Source of the DNA: Coriobacteriales bacterium OH1046
GTDB lineage: Bacteria > Actinomycetota > Coriobacteriia > Coriobacteriales > Atopobiaceae
Direction: 5' to 3'
Length of the DNA stretch: 64,000 nucleotides
Assembly: GCA_004010535.1 (NCBI GenBank)
Contig: RQYE01000002.1
Span: forward strand, 227,854 to 291,853
The notes under the pieces were generated by a model. It made no database searches. It was given only the letters and a program-made list of their open reading frames with translations, and had not been told where the DNA came from. Positions 8,859 through 17,369 of the stretch are shown here, piece after piece. Every line of letters starts with the position of its first letter. Positions within the stretch are counted from its first letter, which is position 1. The position numbers were made by a program, and so were the translations under genes.

Positions 8859-9209
8859 ATGGCAAACAGCAATGAGGTCAAGGCCACAGCCAAATACGTG
8901 CGCACAGCCCCGCGCAAGGCCCGCATGGTCGTCGATATGATCCGCAACAAGTCCGTCGCCCAGGCGCTCGAGATCCTCCAATTCTCCAACCGTGCCGTCG
9001 CGGGCGACGTCGCCAAGGTCGTGCGTTCCGCAGTCGCCAACGCCGAGAACAACAACGGCATGCGCGGCGAGAACCTCGTCATCAAGGCCTGCTTCGTGGA
9101 CGAAGGCCCAACGCTGAAGCGCATCCGTCCCCGCGCGAAGGGTTCCGCGAGCCGCATCAACAAGCGTATGAGCCACATCACCGTCATCGTCGCACCGAAG
9201 GAGGCGTAA
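8859..9209 (+). CDS. rplV: 50S ribosomal protein L22
   Basis: 116 residues. L22 contacts all six 23S domains and its beta-hairpin forms the tunnel constriction with L4; the hairpin GPTLKRIRPRAKGSASRINKR is present, the region where macrolide-resistance changes arise in other species. GGGAGG precedes the ATG; rpsC starts 7 bp after the stop. Confidence 0.97.
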   Translation: MANSNEVKATAKYVRTAPRKARMVVDMIRNKSVAQALEILQFSNRAVAGDVAKVVRSAVANAENNNGMRGENLVIKACFVDEGPTLKRIRPRAKGSASRINKRMSHITVIVAPKEA

Positions 9210-9216
9210 AGAAGCT

Positions 9217-9930
9217 ATGGGCCAGAAGGTACATCCTACCGGTTTCCGCCTCGGCACCACCGAGAACTGGCGTTCCCGCTGGTACGCCGAGAACAAGAAG
9301 TATGCCGCCAGAGTCGGCTCCGATCTCGCCATCCGCGCATTCCTCGAGAAGCGCCTCAGCAACGCCGCGCTCTCCCGCGTCGAGATCGACCGTGCCGGCG
9401 ACAAGATCACCGTCAGCATCTACACCGCCCGCCCCGGCGTCGTCATCGGCAAGAAGGGCGCCGAGATCGACACCCTCCGCTCCGACTTGGAGAAGGTCGC
9501 CGGTGTCGAGAGGGGTATGGTTGCCGTGGACGTCATCGAGGTCAAGCGCCCCGAGCTCGACGCCACGCTCGTCGCCCGCTCCATCGCCGATCAGCTCGAG
9601 GGTCGCATCGCCTTCCGCCGTGCCATGCGCAAGGCAGTGCAGACCGCCCGCAAGTCCGGCGCCAAGGGCATCCGCATCCAGTGCTCCGGTCGCTTGAACG
9701 GCGCCGAGATGGGCCGTCGCGAGTGGTACCGCGAGGGTCGCGTACCCCTGCACACGCTGCGTGCCGTCATCGATTACGGCGAGGCCGTCGCCTCCACCAC
9801 CATGGGCGCCTGCGGCGTCAAGGTGTGGATCTACCACGGCGAGAAGCTCCCCGGCCAGGCTGCCCCCAAGCCCGCGCTCGAGGGCTCCGCGCGTCCCCGC
9901 CGCCCGCGTAACGAGAGGAGGGGCCGCTAA
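9217..9930 (+). CDS. rpsC: 30S ribosomal protein S3
   Basis: 237 residues with the KH domain ([13 protein letters not shown]) and the C-terminal S3 domain ([23 protein letters not shown]). S3 lines the mRNA entry channel and has helicase activity there. It ends in a basic Arg/Pro tail. The stop overlaps the rplP start by one base. Confidence 0.98.
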   Translation: MGQKVHPTGFRLGTTENWRSRWYAENKKYAARVGSDLAIRAFLEKRLSNAALSRVEIDRAGDKITVSIYTARPGVVIGKKGAEIDTLRSDLEKVAGVERGMVAVDVIEVKRPELDATLVARSIADQLEGRIAFRRAMRKAVQTARKSGAKGIRIQCSGRLNGAEMGRREWYREGRVPLHTLRAVIDYGEAVASTTMGACGVKVWIYHGEKLPGQAAPKPALEGSARPRRPRNERRGR

Positions 9931-10355
9931 TGCTCGCACCCAAACGCGTTCTGCACCGTAAGGTCCAGCGTGGCTCCATGAAGGGTCAGGCAAAAGGCAA
10001 CACCGTGCTGCATCATGGCAGCTACGGCATCCAAGCCCTCGAGGCCCACTGGATCACCAACCGCCAGATCGAGGCATGCCGTATCGCCATGACGCGTTAT
10101 ATGAAGCGTGGCGGTAAGGTCTGGATCACCATCTTCCCGGACAAGCCCATCACCAAGAAGCCCGCCGAGACCCGCATGGGCTCCGGTAAGGGTAATCCCG
10201 AGGAGTGGGTGGCCGTCGTCAAGCCCGGCCGCATCATGTTCGAGATCGATGGCGTGTCCGATGAGGTTGCTCGCGAGGCCCTCCGTCTTGCCCAGCACAA
10301 GCTTCCCATCAAGACCAAGATCGTCTCCCGCGCCGATCAGGACGGGGAGGAGTAA
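9930..10355 (+). CDS. rplP: 50S ribosomal protein L16
   Basis: 141 residues starting [16 protein letters not shown]16 organises the A-site region of 23S rRNA. The conserved [12 protein letters not shown] and the MGSGKG(N)P segment around the arginine hydroxylated in some bacteria are present. It overlaps the rpsC stop and is two bases from rpmC. Confidence 0.97.
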   Translation: MLAPKRVLHRKVQRGSMKGQAKGNTVLHHGSYGIQALEAHWITNRQIEACRIAMTRYMKRGGKVWITIFPDKPITKKPAETRMGSGKGNPEEWVAVVKPGRIMFEIDGVSDEVAREALRLAQHKLPIKTKIVSRADQDGEE

Positions 10356-10357
10356 CC

Positions 10358-10573
10358 ATGAAATATGCTGAGATCGCCAAGCTCACCGATGATGAGCTGG
10401 CCAAGAAGCTGGAGGAGGGCCGCGCGGAGCTGTTCAACCTCCGTTTCCAGATGGCCACGAGCCAGCTTGATAACACGGCCCGCGTGAAGATCGTCAAACG
10501 CGATATCGCGCGCGTCCAGACCGAGATGCGTACCCGTCAGATCGCAGCGGATAAAGCCGCTGCCCAAGAATAG
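10358..10573 (+). CDS. rpmC: 50S ribosomal protein L29
   Basis: 71 residues forming the expected helical hairpin ([31 protein letters not shown]). L29 lies near the exit tunnel beside L23. A GGGGAGGAG site inside the rplP end serves it. Confidence 0.96.
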   Translation: MKYAEIAKLTDDELAKKLEEGRAELFNLRFQMATSQLDNTARVKIVKRDIARVQTEMRTRQIAADKAAAQE

Positions 10574-10590
10574 AGCCGGGAGAGATTGAC

Positions 10591-10857
10591 ATGGCTGAAA
10601 ACGAGACCAGGAACGCTCGAAAGGTCCGCACCGGCGTCGTCGTCTCCCTCTCCGGCGACAAGACGATCACGGTCGAGATCACCTATCGAAAGCGTCACCC
10701 CAAGTACAGCAAGATGATGACTATCCGCAAGAAGCTCCACGCGCATGACGAGAAAAACGATGCCGGTCTCGGCGATACCGTCCGTGTCATGGAGACCCGT
10801 CCGCTTTCGAAGACCAAGCGCTGGCGTTTGGCTGAGATCGTGGAACGCGCCAAGTAA
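10591..10857 (+). CDS. rpsQ: 30S ribosomal protein S17
   Basis: 88 residues. Primary 16S-binding protein of the 30S body with an OB fold; [21 protein letters not shown] and the [13 protein letters not shown] loop are typical. 14 bp separate it from rplN, with AAAGGAGGAG before that start. Confidence 0.96.
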   Translation: MAENETRNARKVRTGVVVSLSGDKTITVEITYRKRHPKYSKMMTIRKKLHAHDEKNDAGLGDTVRVMETRPLSKTKRWRLAEIVERAK

Positions 10858-10871
10858 AGGAGGAGTGCCCC

Positions 10872-11240
10872 ATGATTCAGATGGAGACCATGCTCAATGT
10901 GGCCGACAACAGCGGCGCGAGGCGCGTGAAGTGCATCAAGGTCATCGGCGGCTCCAAGCGCCGGTATGCCGGCCTCGGCGACGTGATCATCTGCGCCGTC
11001 CAAGAGGCAACGCCCGGTGCCGCCGTCAAGAAGGGCGATATCGTGCGCTGCGTCATCGTGCGCACCGCCAAGGAGTCCCGTCGCAAGGACGGCAGCTACA
11101 TCAAGTTCGATCAGAACGCCTGCGTGCTGGTCAACAAGGATGGCGAGCCCCGCGGCACCCGCATCTTCGGGCCCGTCGCCCGCGAGCTGCGCGACCGCAA
11201 GTACATGAAGATCGTCTCGCTCGCGCCCGAGACGCTGTAG
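10872..11240 (+). CDS. rplN: 50S ribosomal protein L14
   Basis: 122 residues starting [22 protein letters not shown], the canonical N-terminus. L14 forms an intersubunit bridge and binds the ribosomal silencing factor in other bacteria. Followed at 14 bp by rplX. Confidence 0.98.
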   Translation: MIQMETMLNVADNSGARRVKCIKVIGGSKRRYAGLGDVIICAVQEATPGAAVKKGDIVRCVIVRTAKESRRKDGSYIKFDQNACVLVNKDGEPRGTRIFGPVARELRDRKYMKIVSLAPETL

Positions 11241-11254
11241 GAGGAGACGAGATT

Positions 11255-11569
11255 ATGCCTAAGATGAACGTCAAGAAGGGCGATACCGTCGAGGTCCTCT
11301 CCGGCAAGGACAAGGGCAAGCAGGGTCTGGTCCTGCGCGCCTTCCCCGAGGAGGGCAGGGTCCTCGTCGAGGGCGTGGCCATGGTCAAGAAGGCCACGCG
11401 CCCCAATCAGGTGAACCAGCAGGGGGGTATCGTCGAGCAGCCTGCCAAGATCGACGTCTCGAACGTCATGCTCGTGTGCCCGACGTGCGGCGAGGCCACC
11501 CGTGTCGGCCACAGCGGCGTCGGCACCGACAAGAAGCGCGTCTGCAAGAAGTGCGGTGCCGAGTTTTAA
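11255..11569 (+). CDS. rplX: 50S ribosomal protein L24
   Basis: 104 residues. L24 initiates 50S assembly; the KOW motif [19 protein letters not shown] is at the N-terminus. The C-terminus holds CPTC and CKKC pairs, a zinc-ribbon-like tail found in many L24 proteins. In most bacteria rplE and the rest of the spc operon follow; here a terminator hairpin and an inverted-repeat element follow instead, so this is the end of the ribosomal run in this window. Confidence 0.97.
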   Translation: MPKMNVKKGDTVEVLSGKDKGKQGLVLRAFPEEGRVLVEGVAMVKKATRPNQVNQQGGIVEQPAKIDVSNVMLVCPTCGEATRVGHSGVGTDKKRVCKKCGAEF

Positions 11570-11598
11570 ACCCGCCCGTCTCCGATGCAGTTCCGACC

Positions 11599-11622
11599 GG
11601 CCCCGCCTCGCGCGGGGCCTTT
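11599..11622 (+). terminator. Terminator hairpin after rplX
   Basis: GGCCCCG, a 7-base loop, CGGGGCC, then TTT. It begins 30 bp after the rplX stop. The T tract is short. A second hairpin, CCCATGCG at 11686-11693 with CGCATGGG at 11703-11710, follows without a T tract. Confidence 0.7.
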
Positions 11623-11740
11623 GACATGGAAGGGCCCACCCGCCCCCGCTGTTTGGATAAGGTGCGGGTTCGCGAGCCTCCCGAACCCATGCGGCAACCC
11701 AGCGCATGGGAAGGCGGTTCTGCCCGGGCCATGCCCCGCT

Positions 11741-11932
11741 GTCACATGAAATCGTTCAGATGGCGAAATGTCACGCTTTTCTGCTGAATTCGGGTCTCGA
11801 ATCGCTATCAAGCGGAAAGAGCACTCCTGTCTCGGCAGGCCAGAGCCTTAGAAATGCGACCCCGCTTTTATCGATGCCTCAAATCAGCAGAAAACCGTGA
11901 TACTTCGCCATCCGGGCAAATGTACGTGATAC
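11741..11932. repeat. Large inverted-repeat element, family 4, copy 1
   Basis: A roughly 190-bp noncoding element. The left arm (about 11741-11803, GATGGCGAAATGTCACG, TTTTCTGCTGA, TCGAAT) pairs with the right arm (about 11850-11932, read backward GATGGCGAAGTATCACG, TTTTCTGCTGA, ATCGAT). A second, diverged copy lies at 16866-17046, with the same arm order and the same right-arm block AAATGCGAC-N-CCG-N-TTTT. It occupies most of the 438-bp gap between rplX and the transporter. Confidence 0.7.
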
Positions 11933-12007
11933 TGGGCCGCATGTTCGTCCCGGCATAGAGTCCGGCCTTGTCCGCGTGCGGACGGGGACAGGGGAGGGGA
12001 GCTTGCG

Positions 12008-13264
12008 TTACAGGCCCATCGCCTGCAGGATGAACATCAGGACCGTGAAGATGATCACGGCGATGACGATGCACCATGTGAGCGCGTTCCATATGCGGCC
12101 GTTGGCGTAGACGCCCATAATGTGTTTGTCGCTCGCGATGCCGATCATGAACACGAGTAGCACGGGCAACAGCAGGCCGTTGATGACCTGCGCTATCATC
12201 ATGATGCCGAAGAGGTCGACATCGGGGATGATGACGATGCCCGCTGAGATCACGACGATGGCCGTGATGAGGATGCGGTACGTGGGCGCTTCGGACCAGG
12301 TCCGGTCGCTGCCCCGTTCCCAGCCGAAAGCCTCGCAGATGGCGTTGGCGGTGATGCCGGGCAGCACGCAGGCAGCGAGGAAGGACGCGCCAGCGAGACC
12401 CGCACCGAAAAGGATCTCCGCATAGTCGCCTGCAAGGGGTGCCAAAGCGCGTGCGGCGTCCTCGGCTCCCTCCACATTGACGCCGGCACCGTGGAGCACG
12501 GCCCCTGTGGTGAGGATGATGAACCAGCTGATGGCGCTTGCCACCACGGCACCCGTCACGGTATCAATGCGCTGGTAGGGCAGGTCCTCCTCGCGGGCGT
12601 TCTTCTCGACCACGTTGGATTGGGCGAGGAAGATCATCCAGGGCGCGATGGTGGTGCCCACGTTGGCCACGAGCAGCGAGAAGTACCGGGGATCCTCCGT
12701 GAAGCGCGGGATCAGGGTCGCGTGGAGCGCGGCGCCCCAATCGGGGCCGACGAGCACGCCCGCGATGACATAGGTCACGAAGATGCAGCTTATGGCGAGC
12801 AGGATCTTCTCGATGCGCCGATACGAGCCGCTCATGGCGAGCAGCCAGATGGCGAAGGCGGCTATGGGGATGGAGAGGTAGGCGGGCACGCCGAAGAGCC
12901 CGAGCGCAGAGGCGATCCCGGCGAACTCGGAAAGGGTGACGGTGGTGTTCGAGACGAGCAGGGCGAGCATGGCGAGAGCCGACAGCCTCACCCCGAACTG
13001 CTCGCGTATGAGCGACGCGAAGCCCTTGCCCGTGACGCAGCCCATGCGCGCCGCCGTTTCTTGGGCGACGATGAGCAGAAAGCACATGACGGGCACCGTC
13101 CACAGCTGCGCGAATCCGAAAAGCGCGCCCGCATTGGAGTAGGTGGCCACGCCGCCCGCGTCGGCACCGGCGAGCGCGGCGACCATGCCCGGGCCCATAG
13201 CCGCTAGGACGCGGCGGAGCGTGAGCTTGGGACGGGCTGTCGGTTCTCCTTTTCCTCCTGCCAT
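12008..13264 (-). CDS. Nramp-related magnesium transporter (NRMT type)
   Basis: A 418-residue membrane protein with about 11 helices of the Nramp/SLC11 fold. Classical Mn/Fe transporters coordinate metal with DPGN in helix 1 and MPH in helix 6. Here helix 1 reads D35-A-G-G38 and helix 6 reads GTTIAPW (203-209), so the methionine that selects transition metals is alanine. Those changes match the magnesium-transporting Nramp-related clade described from Eggerthella lenta, so I predict Mg2+ uptake rather than Mn2+. Its start is 2 bp from the stop of the MgtE-N/CBS gene, implying one operon and a joint job. Confidence 0.8.
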   Translation of the reverse strand: MAGGKGEPTARPKLTLRRVLAAMGPGMVAALAGADAGGVATYSNAGALFGFAQLWTVPVMCFLLIVAQETAARMGCVTGKGFASLIREQFGVRLSALAMLALLVSNTTVTLSEFAGIASALGLFGVPAYLSIPIAAFAIWLLAMSGSYRRIEKILLAISCIFVTYVIAGVLVGPDWGAALHATLIPRFTEDPRYFSLLVANVGTTIAPWMIFLAQSNVVEKNAREEDLPYQRIDTVTGAVVASAISWFIILTTGAVLHGAGVNVEGAEDAARALAPLAGDYAEILFGAGLAGASFLAACVLPGITANAICEAFGWERGSDRTWSEAPTYRILITAIVVISAGIVIIPDVDLFGIMMIAQVINGLLLPVLLVFMIGIASDKHIMGVYANGRIWNALTWCIVIAVIIFTVLMFILQAMGL

Positions 13265-13266
13265 GG

Positions 13267-15114
13267 CTACACCAGGATGATGCCGGGACCGGTGATGGTT
13301 GCCGCTACGAGCGCGAAGGTCGCCAAGGCTATGCCCATCGCCACGAGCGAGAGGACGTATCCCGACGTCTCCTCGTTGCGGCGGTCCCGATAGCGGAGGA
13401 TCGCGAGATAGATGGGGCTGAGGACGAACGACGCGATGGTTGAGATCGCCGCCCCGCTGAATCCGGCGAGCAGGGCGCGCACAAGCTCCGCGCCGTCCGC
13501 ATCGGCGAAGACGACGGAGTTGAACCCTGATACGATGAGGAAGACGATGGCACCGAAGATCACCCCCAAGCCGATCGATTTGATGGCGAAGCCCAGCATG
13601 GAGGGGGAGTCCTCGTCATCGGAATCGTTCTCGAGGAAGAAGTTGGTCACATAGCTCACGGAGTCATCGGCGAGGATGAGCGCGATCGGGAGGGCGGAGC
13701 TGGCGAGGAGGGTGTTCACGAGCGGCACGCTCCCGCCCGAGACGCCCGCCATGATGGCCACGCCCACGATCCAGAAGAAGAACCACAGCTCGCGGCGGAG
13801 AAGCCAGAGCAGGCTGTGACTGCCCTCGCCGGTGCTGCTGTTGGAGCGACCCGCACCGGCGATCTGCAGGTCCTCGGCGTGCTCCTCCTCCAGGACATCG
13901 AGGGCATCGTCGACGGTCACGATACCGAGCAGCTTGCCCTCGTCGTCCACAACGGGCAGGGCGAGCAGGTTGTACTTAGATATGGACTCGGCGACGTCCT
14001 CCTGGTCGTCCTCGGGGCTGGCCGTCACGAGGTCGACGGCGGCGATATCGGCGAGCCGTGCGGAGGGCTCGTTCACCAGCAGCGCGTTGAGGGTCACGGC
14101 ACCGGAGAGCCGCCCGTCCTCATCGACGAGGTAGAGGTAGCGGACGGTCTCGAAGCTCTCCTCGAGTCCCCGGAGGCGCTCGACGGCGTCGGCAACGCTG
14201 CCGGCCTCGGGAAGGCTCACGGCCTCGGAGGTCATGATGCGGCCCGCCGTCCCGTCGCGGTAGCCGAGCAGCTGGCGTATGGCGGCGGCGTCCTCGACGC
14301 CCATGATGCGCAGGAGCTTCTCGGCCTTCTCGTACGAGAGCTCGCCCACGAGATCGGCGGCGTCGTCAGGATCCATGGCGGAGAGCATGCGGGACGCCTC
14401 GGCCTCGGAGAGATCGCCCATGATCTCGGCGGCCTTGTCCTCCTCGAGCTCCGCCATCGCATCCGCGCGCTGCTCGTCGTCGAGTTGGGCGAATACCCGG
14501 CCGCGCAGACGCGGGTCGAGCTGCTCGATGATGTCCGCGACATCCGCCGGGTGCATGTCATCGAGGGTTTTGTGCGAGACCGAGAGCTTGACGTTGGAGA
14601 GGTCGCGTTCCACGAGGTCCATGTAGCTCCACGCGATGATGCGCTCGGGGATGGGCTTGCCGAAGACGCGGCCGATCCTGGTGGCGATCCTCTCCAATGC
14701 GGGCGAGATCGAACGCAGGATGCCGCGAGCGCCCACCTCGGCGCCGAGCAGGCGGAGCTGCGTGGAGCTGGTATCGGAGAGCTTGAGGTCGTTCACGCGC
14801 ACGACGCGCATGCCGCGCGTATCGACGATCTGCTTGTTCAGAATGTCGCGGGCGAGCAGGACCTCGTCGGGTTGCAGGTACGAGAAGCGGACGTCGGTGG
14901 CCACGACCCCGAGGCGGATTTCATCCTCGCCGAAGGATTCGACGTATTTGCGCCAGCTGATCATGAACGGGGTCTTGCCGGGACCCGTGAATGCGAGACT
15001 CGTCACGCGGGGGAAGACCTCGCCTGTGGCGATGCCGAGGTCGGAAACGGCCCCGAGCTTCTCGCCCGAGGCATCGAGTACGGGATTTCCCAGAAGTTGG
15101 GAGAGGTAGATCAT
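13267..15114 (-). CDS. PRC-barrel / MgtE-N / CBS membrane protein
   Basis: 615 residues. In order: two PRC-barrel-like segments (about 1-80 and 92-160), an MgtE N-terminal superhelical domain (about 186-288, DMHPADVADIIEQLDP), a CBS pair (about 293-412) and a C-terminal membrane region from residue 444 with four or five helices. In MgtE channels the N and CBS domains sense cytoplasmic Mg2+ and gate the pore. The membrane part here (GVSGGSVPLVNTLLASSALP) does not look like the MgtE pore to me, so it may be a distinct channel or a regulator of the adjacent Nramp-type transporter. AAGGAG precedes the ATG. Confidence 0.75.
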   Translation of the reverse strand: MIYLSQLLGNPVLDASGEKLGAVSDLGIATGEVFPRVTSLAFTGPGKTPFMISWRKYVESFGEDEIRLGVVATDVRFSYLQPDEVLLARDILNKQIVDTRGMRVVRVNDLKLSDTSSTQLRLLGAEVGARGILRSISPALERIATRIGRVFGKPIPERIIAWSYMDLVERDLSNVKLSVSHKTLDDMHPADVADIIEQLDPRLRGRVFAQLDDEQRADAMAELEEDKAAEIMGDLSEAEASRMLSAMDPDDAADLVGELSYEKAEKLLRIMGVEDAAAIRQLLGYRDGTAGRIMTSEAVSLPEAGSVADAVERLRGLEESFETVRYLYLVDEDGRLSGAVTLNALLVNEPSARLADIAAVDLVTASPEDDQEDVAESISKYNLLALPVVDDEGKLLGIVTVDDALDVLEEEHAEDLQIAGAGRSNSSTGEGSHSLLWLLRRELWFFFWIVGVAIMAGVSGGSVPLVNTLLASSALPIALILADDSVSYVTNFFLENDSDDEDSPSMLGFAIKSIGLGVIFGAIVFLIVSGFNSVVFADADGAELVRALLAGFSGAAISTIASFVLSPIYLAILRYRDRRNEETSGYVLSLVAMGIALATFALVAATITGPGIILV

Positions 15115-15263
15115 GCGTGCTCCTTACGGTTGCACCCCTCACAGCGCCGGAGAGAGCACGCTGCGAGGGGCTATCGACTGTGAGGTCGGGGTTTCATCAA
15201 GAGCCCTTCTCTTGGACAACAGGAGCGGCGTGATGAGGATGCCGCATGCATCTAGGGATTGTA
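15115..15263 (-). promoter_or_regulatory. Promoter and hairpin leader of the magnesium operon
   Basis: On the minus strand a TACAAT -10 (15258-15263) is followed by about 140 untranslated bases. Just before the ribosome site is a 12-bp stem, CCCCTCGCAGCG with CGCTGTGAGGGG, at 15135-15170, with a 12-base loop. I do not see the M-box (ykoK) consensus. Its place before a magnesium operon makes a regulatory role plausible. Confidence 0.4.
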
Positions 15264-15291
15264 CAACAAATAGTGCGGATTCGAGGTGGAG

Positions 15292-15322
15292 AAAAAGCCC
15301 CGCAGCTTCTTGAGCTGCGGGG
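15292..15322 (-). terminator. Rho-independent terminator after lemA
   Basis: Read on the minus strand: an 11-bp stem GCCCCGCAGCT, loop CAAGA, AGCTGCGGGGC, then TTTTT. It begins 30 bp after the lemA stop. Confidence 0.9.
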
Positions 15323-15351
15323 CCGGTTGGGAAGCTGCTGCGTGGGGGAGC

Positions 15352-15903
15352 TTAGAACCTGACGGAGGGAGCCTCGCGGATAGCGTCGTTGGCGGCCTCG
15401 AAACCATGACGGGTCTTGAACGCGCCGCCTGCGACGATGTTGCCCGGGAAGGTCTCGATGGCGTTGTTGTAGGCGAGCACGCAGTCGTTGAAGCTCATAC
15501 GGGCGTAGCTGATCTTGTTCTCGGTGTCGGTGAGGTCGGACTGGAGCTGCTGGAAGTTGAGGTTGGCCTTGAGCTCGGGGTAGTTCTCGGCAACGGCGAA
15601 CAGGTGCCCGAGCGCGTTGGTTATGGCGTTGGAGGCATCCATCTTGGCCTCGGCGGTGGCGGCGGTGACGTAGTTCGAGCGGGCGGCGGTGACGGCCTCG
15701 AGGGTGGAGGACTCGTGGGCGGCATAGCCCTTGACGACCTCGACCAGATTGGGGATGAGGTCGTTGCGGCGCTGGAGTTGGGTCTCGATGGTCTCCCATG
15801 CGTTGTCGCAGCGGTTCTCCTTCTCGATGATGCCGTTGCGGATGCTGATGTACCAGAAGGCGCAGATAACGACGAGCGCGATCAGGATAAGTGCGATAAC
15901 CAT
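15352..15903 (-). CDS. lemA: LemA family protein
   Basis: 183 residues from the ATG at 15903, which has AAGGGATTC upstream; the longer frame would add 56 residues before the membrane segment. One N-terminal helix (about 4-24) is followed by a long cytoplasmic or external helical bundle with the family signature NRCDNAWETIETQLQRRNDLIPNLVEVVKGY. Biochemical function of LemA proteins is not settled. It is a single gene with its own terminator, upstream of but not coupled to the magnesium operon. Confidence 0.9.
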   Translation of the reverse strand: MVIALILIALVVICAFWYISIRNGIIEKENRCDNAWETIETQLQRRNDLIPNLVEVVKGYAAHESSTLEAVTAARSNYVTAATAEAKMDASNAITNALGHLFAVAENYPELKANLNFQQLQSDLTDTENKISYARMSFNDCVLAYNNAIETFPGNIVAGGAFKTRHGFEAANDAIREAPSVRF

Positions 15904-16058
15904 GTTGAATCCCTTCGACGGGCAGGGCGTGTCCCCCTGCTCTGCATTCGAGTATACCCGTGTTACGGCGAAATTTACAGGATGAGGTTGCTGCGGGGCA
16001 GGGACCGGGATGATGCGCTCGATGGCGGTGACTGCACGGCTACCAGAGGCATTGCCGC

Positions 16059-16138
16059 GGTGACAAGTCATTTGTCACGCCTGTCACCGGGGAGCATGGC
16101 GTGACAAATGACCTGTCCCCTTGTCACCCCCCTTGTCA
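16059..16138. repeat. GTGACAA...TTGTCAC dispersed repeat, copy 1
   Basis: Nested inverted repeats of GTGACAA and TTGTCAC: 16059-16077, 16100-16126 and a further TTGTCAC at 16132-16138. The block GTGACAA-N2-GACCTG-N-C-N-CCTTGTCAC recurs at 34033-34059. Both copies are within about 100 bp of a tRNA gene. No coding capacity. Confidence 0.5.
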
Positions 16139-16220
16139 CGTGCGGGCGCAGCGAAAGAGCTTCGAATCCCCGCGAGCGCTATGCACATGGGAACGCCCCG
16201 TTGCGGGGGCGCGTGCGATC

Positions 16221-16314
<94 letters not shown>

Positions 16315-16374
16315 GGAGACGATGTGCTCTATCCTAGCATACAGATGAATGGCGGCAGCGGATGAAGGCGGCAT

Positions 16375-16842
16375 ATGACTGCAGATGACGGGCATTTCAT
16401 GGAGCAGGCCCTCGAGGAGGCGCGCGTCGCTGCCGAGGAGGGGGAGGTCCCCATCGGCGCGGTGGTCATCTACGAAGGCGACGTGATCGCGCGCGCCCAC
16501 AACCGGCGCGAGGGCGATGCCGATCCCTCCGCCCACGCGGAGTTCTCCGCACTGCTCGAGGCGGCACGCGTCCTCGGCCGCTGGCGCCTTGCCGGCTGCA
16601 CGGTCTATGTCACGCTGGAACCCTGCCTCATGTGCGCTGGACTCATGGTGAACGCACGCATCGACCGCTGCGTGTACGGGGCCTCCGATCCCAAGGGCGG
16701 GGCGCTCGGCACACTCTACGACGTGAGCGCGGATCCGCGCCTCAACCATGCCTTCGCGGTGACCCCCGGTGTCCGCGCGTGCGAATCGGCAGACCTGCTC
16801 CGCTCGTTCTTCCGTTCCCGTCGGGAGGCGCGTGGCACGTAA
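16375..16842 (+). CDS. tadA: tRNA-specific adenosine deaminase
   Basis: Converts A34 to inosine in the anticodon of tRNA-Arg(ACG). The 155 residues carry the zinc deaminase motifs HAE at 54-56 (catalytic E56) and PCLMC at 83-87 (zinc ligands C84 and C87), and the C-terminal substrate-loop region GALGTLYDV. It starts 60 bp past the divergent tRNA-Ser gene, and a large inverted-repeat element begins about 20 bp after its stop. Confidence 0.93.
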   Translation: MTADDGHFMEQALEEARVAAEEGEVPIGAVVIYEGDVIARAHNRREGDADPSAHAEFSALLEAARVLGRWRLAGCTVYVTLEPCLMCAGLMVNARIDRCVYGASDPKGGALGTLYDVSADPRLNHAFAVTPGVRACESADLLRSFFRSRREARGT

Positions 16843-16865
16843 ACCCTGCGCGGTTCACAGGAAAA

Positions 16866-17046
16866 CGTCCTGCTGGCGATTTTATCCGCTTTTCAGGAGA
16901 ATTTGAGCCTCGCATCTCCATCGAGGAACTACGAGGCCGATGCCGATGCAGGTCAGAGGCTTGAAAATGCGACTCCGGTTTTCTCGATACCCAAAATCGG
17001 CAAAAAAGCGCATTTTTTCGCCAGCTGGGCAATTCGACGTGACACC
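16866..17046. repeat. Large inverted-repeat element, family 4, copy 2
   Basis: About 180 bp. The left arm (CTGGCGATTTTATCCGCTTTT, 16873-16893, continuing to about 16915) pairs with the right arm, which reads GAAAATGCGAC, CCGGTTTT, TCGATACC, GCAAAAAAGCGC, TTCGCCAGCTGGGCAA, ACGTGACAC. The right arm aligns block by block with that of copy 1 at 11741-11932. It takes up most of the 276-bp gap between tadA and the small open frame at 17119. Confidence 0.7.
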
Positions 17047-17118
17047 TAGCGGAGAAGCAGCCTGCGGCGTGGAAGATGCGATACCATAGGGGCAGCGTAT
17101 TCCGTCGATTGGCTGGCT

Positions 17119-17310
17119 ATGGTGGATCCTATCGTTCTTGCAGATGTCGCCGCGCTCGTCCCCGCTGGAGACGCAACCGACCTCACCCTTCCCGCCGCCA
17201 TCGCGGGAGCGGGCATCGGCGTCATCGTCGTCGCCCTATTCGCTCGCCGACGCGGCAGGGAGGATGGCCGCGGCCATGCTTCCAAGCGGAAGGGAGAACG
17301 CAGCGAGTAG
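17119..17310 (+). CDS. Possible small single-pass membrane protein
   Basis: 63 residues: a short N-terminus with LVPAGDATDLTLP, one hydrophobic helix AAIAGAGIGVIVVALFA, then RRRGREDGRGHASKRKGERSE. The helix plus basic tail resembles the end of a surface protein or a small inner-membrane peptide, but no LPxTG is present. The ribosome site is weak and no homologue is recognised, so this may not be a gene. Confidence 0.35.
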   Translation: MVDPIVLADVAALVPAGDATDLTLPAAIAGAGIGVIVVALFARRRGREDGRGHASKRKGERSE

Positions 17311-17369
17311 CGTGTGCCGGGTAACGCCGGTACGGTGCGGGACGCGCGCAGGGCGCTACCGCCGTGCGG

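Noticed and set aside
12008..13264. Manganese transporter MntH
   Set aside because: The DPGN and MPH metal-selectivity motifs are replaced by DAGG and APW.
15115..15263. M-box (ykoK) magnesium riboswitch
   Set aside because: The conserved M-box segments are not visible; only a simple hairpin is supported.
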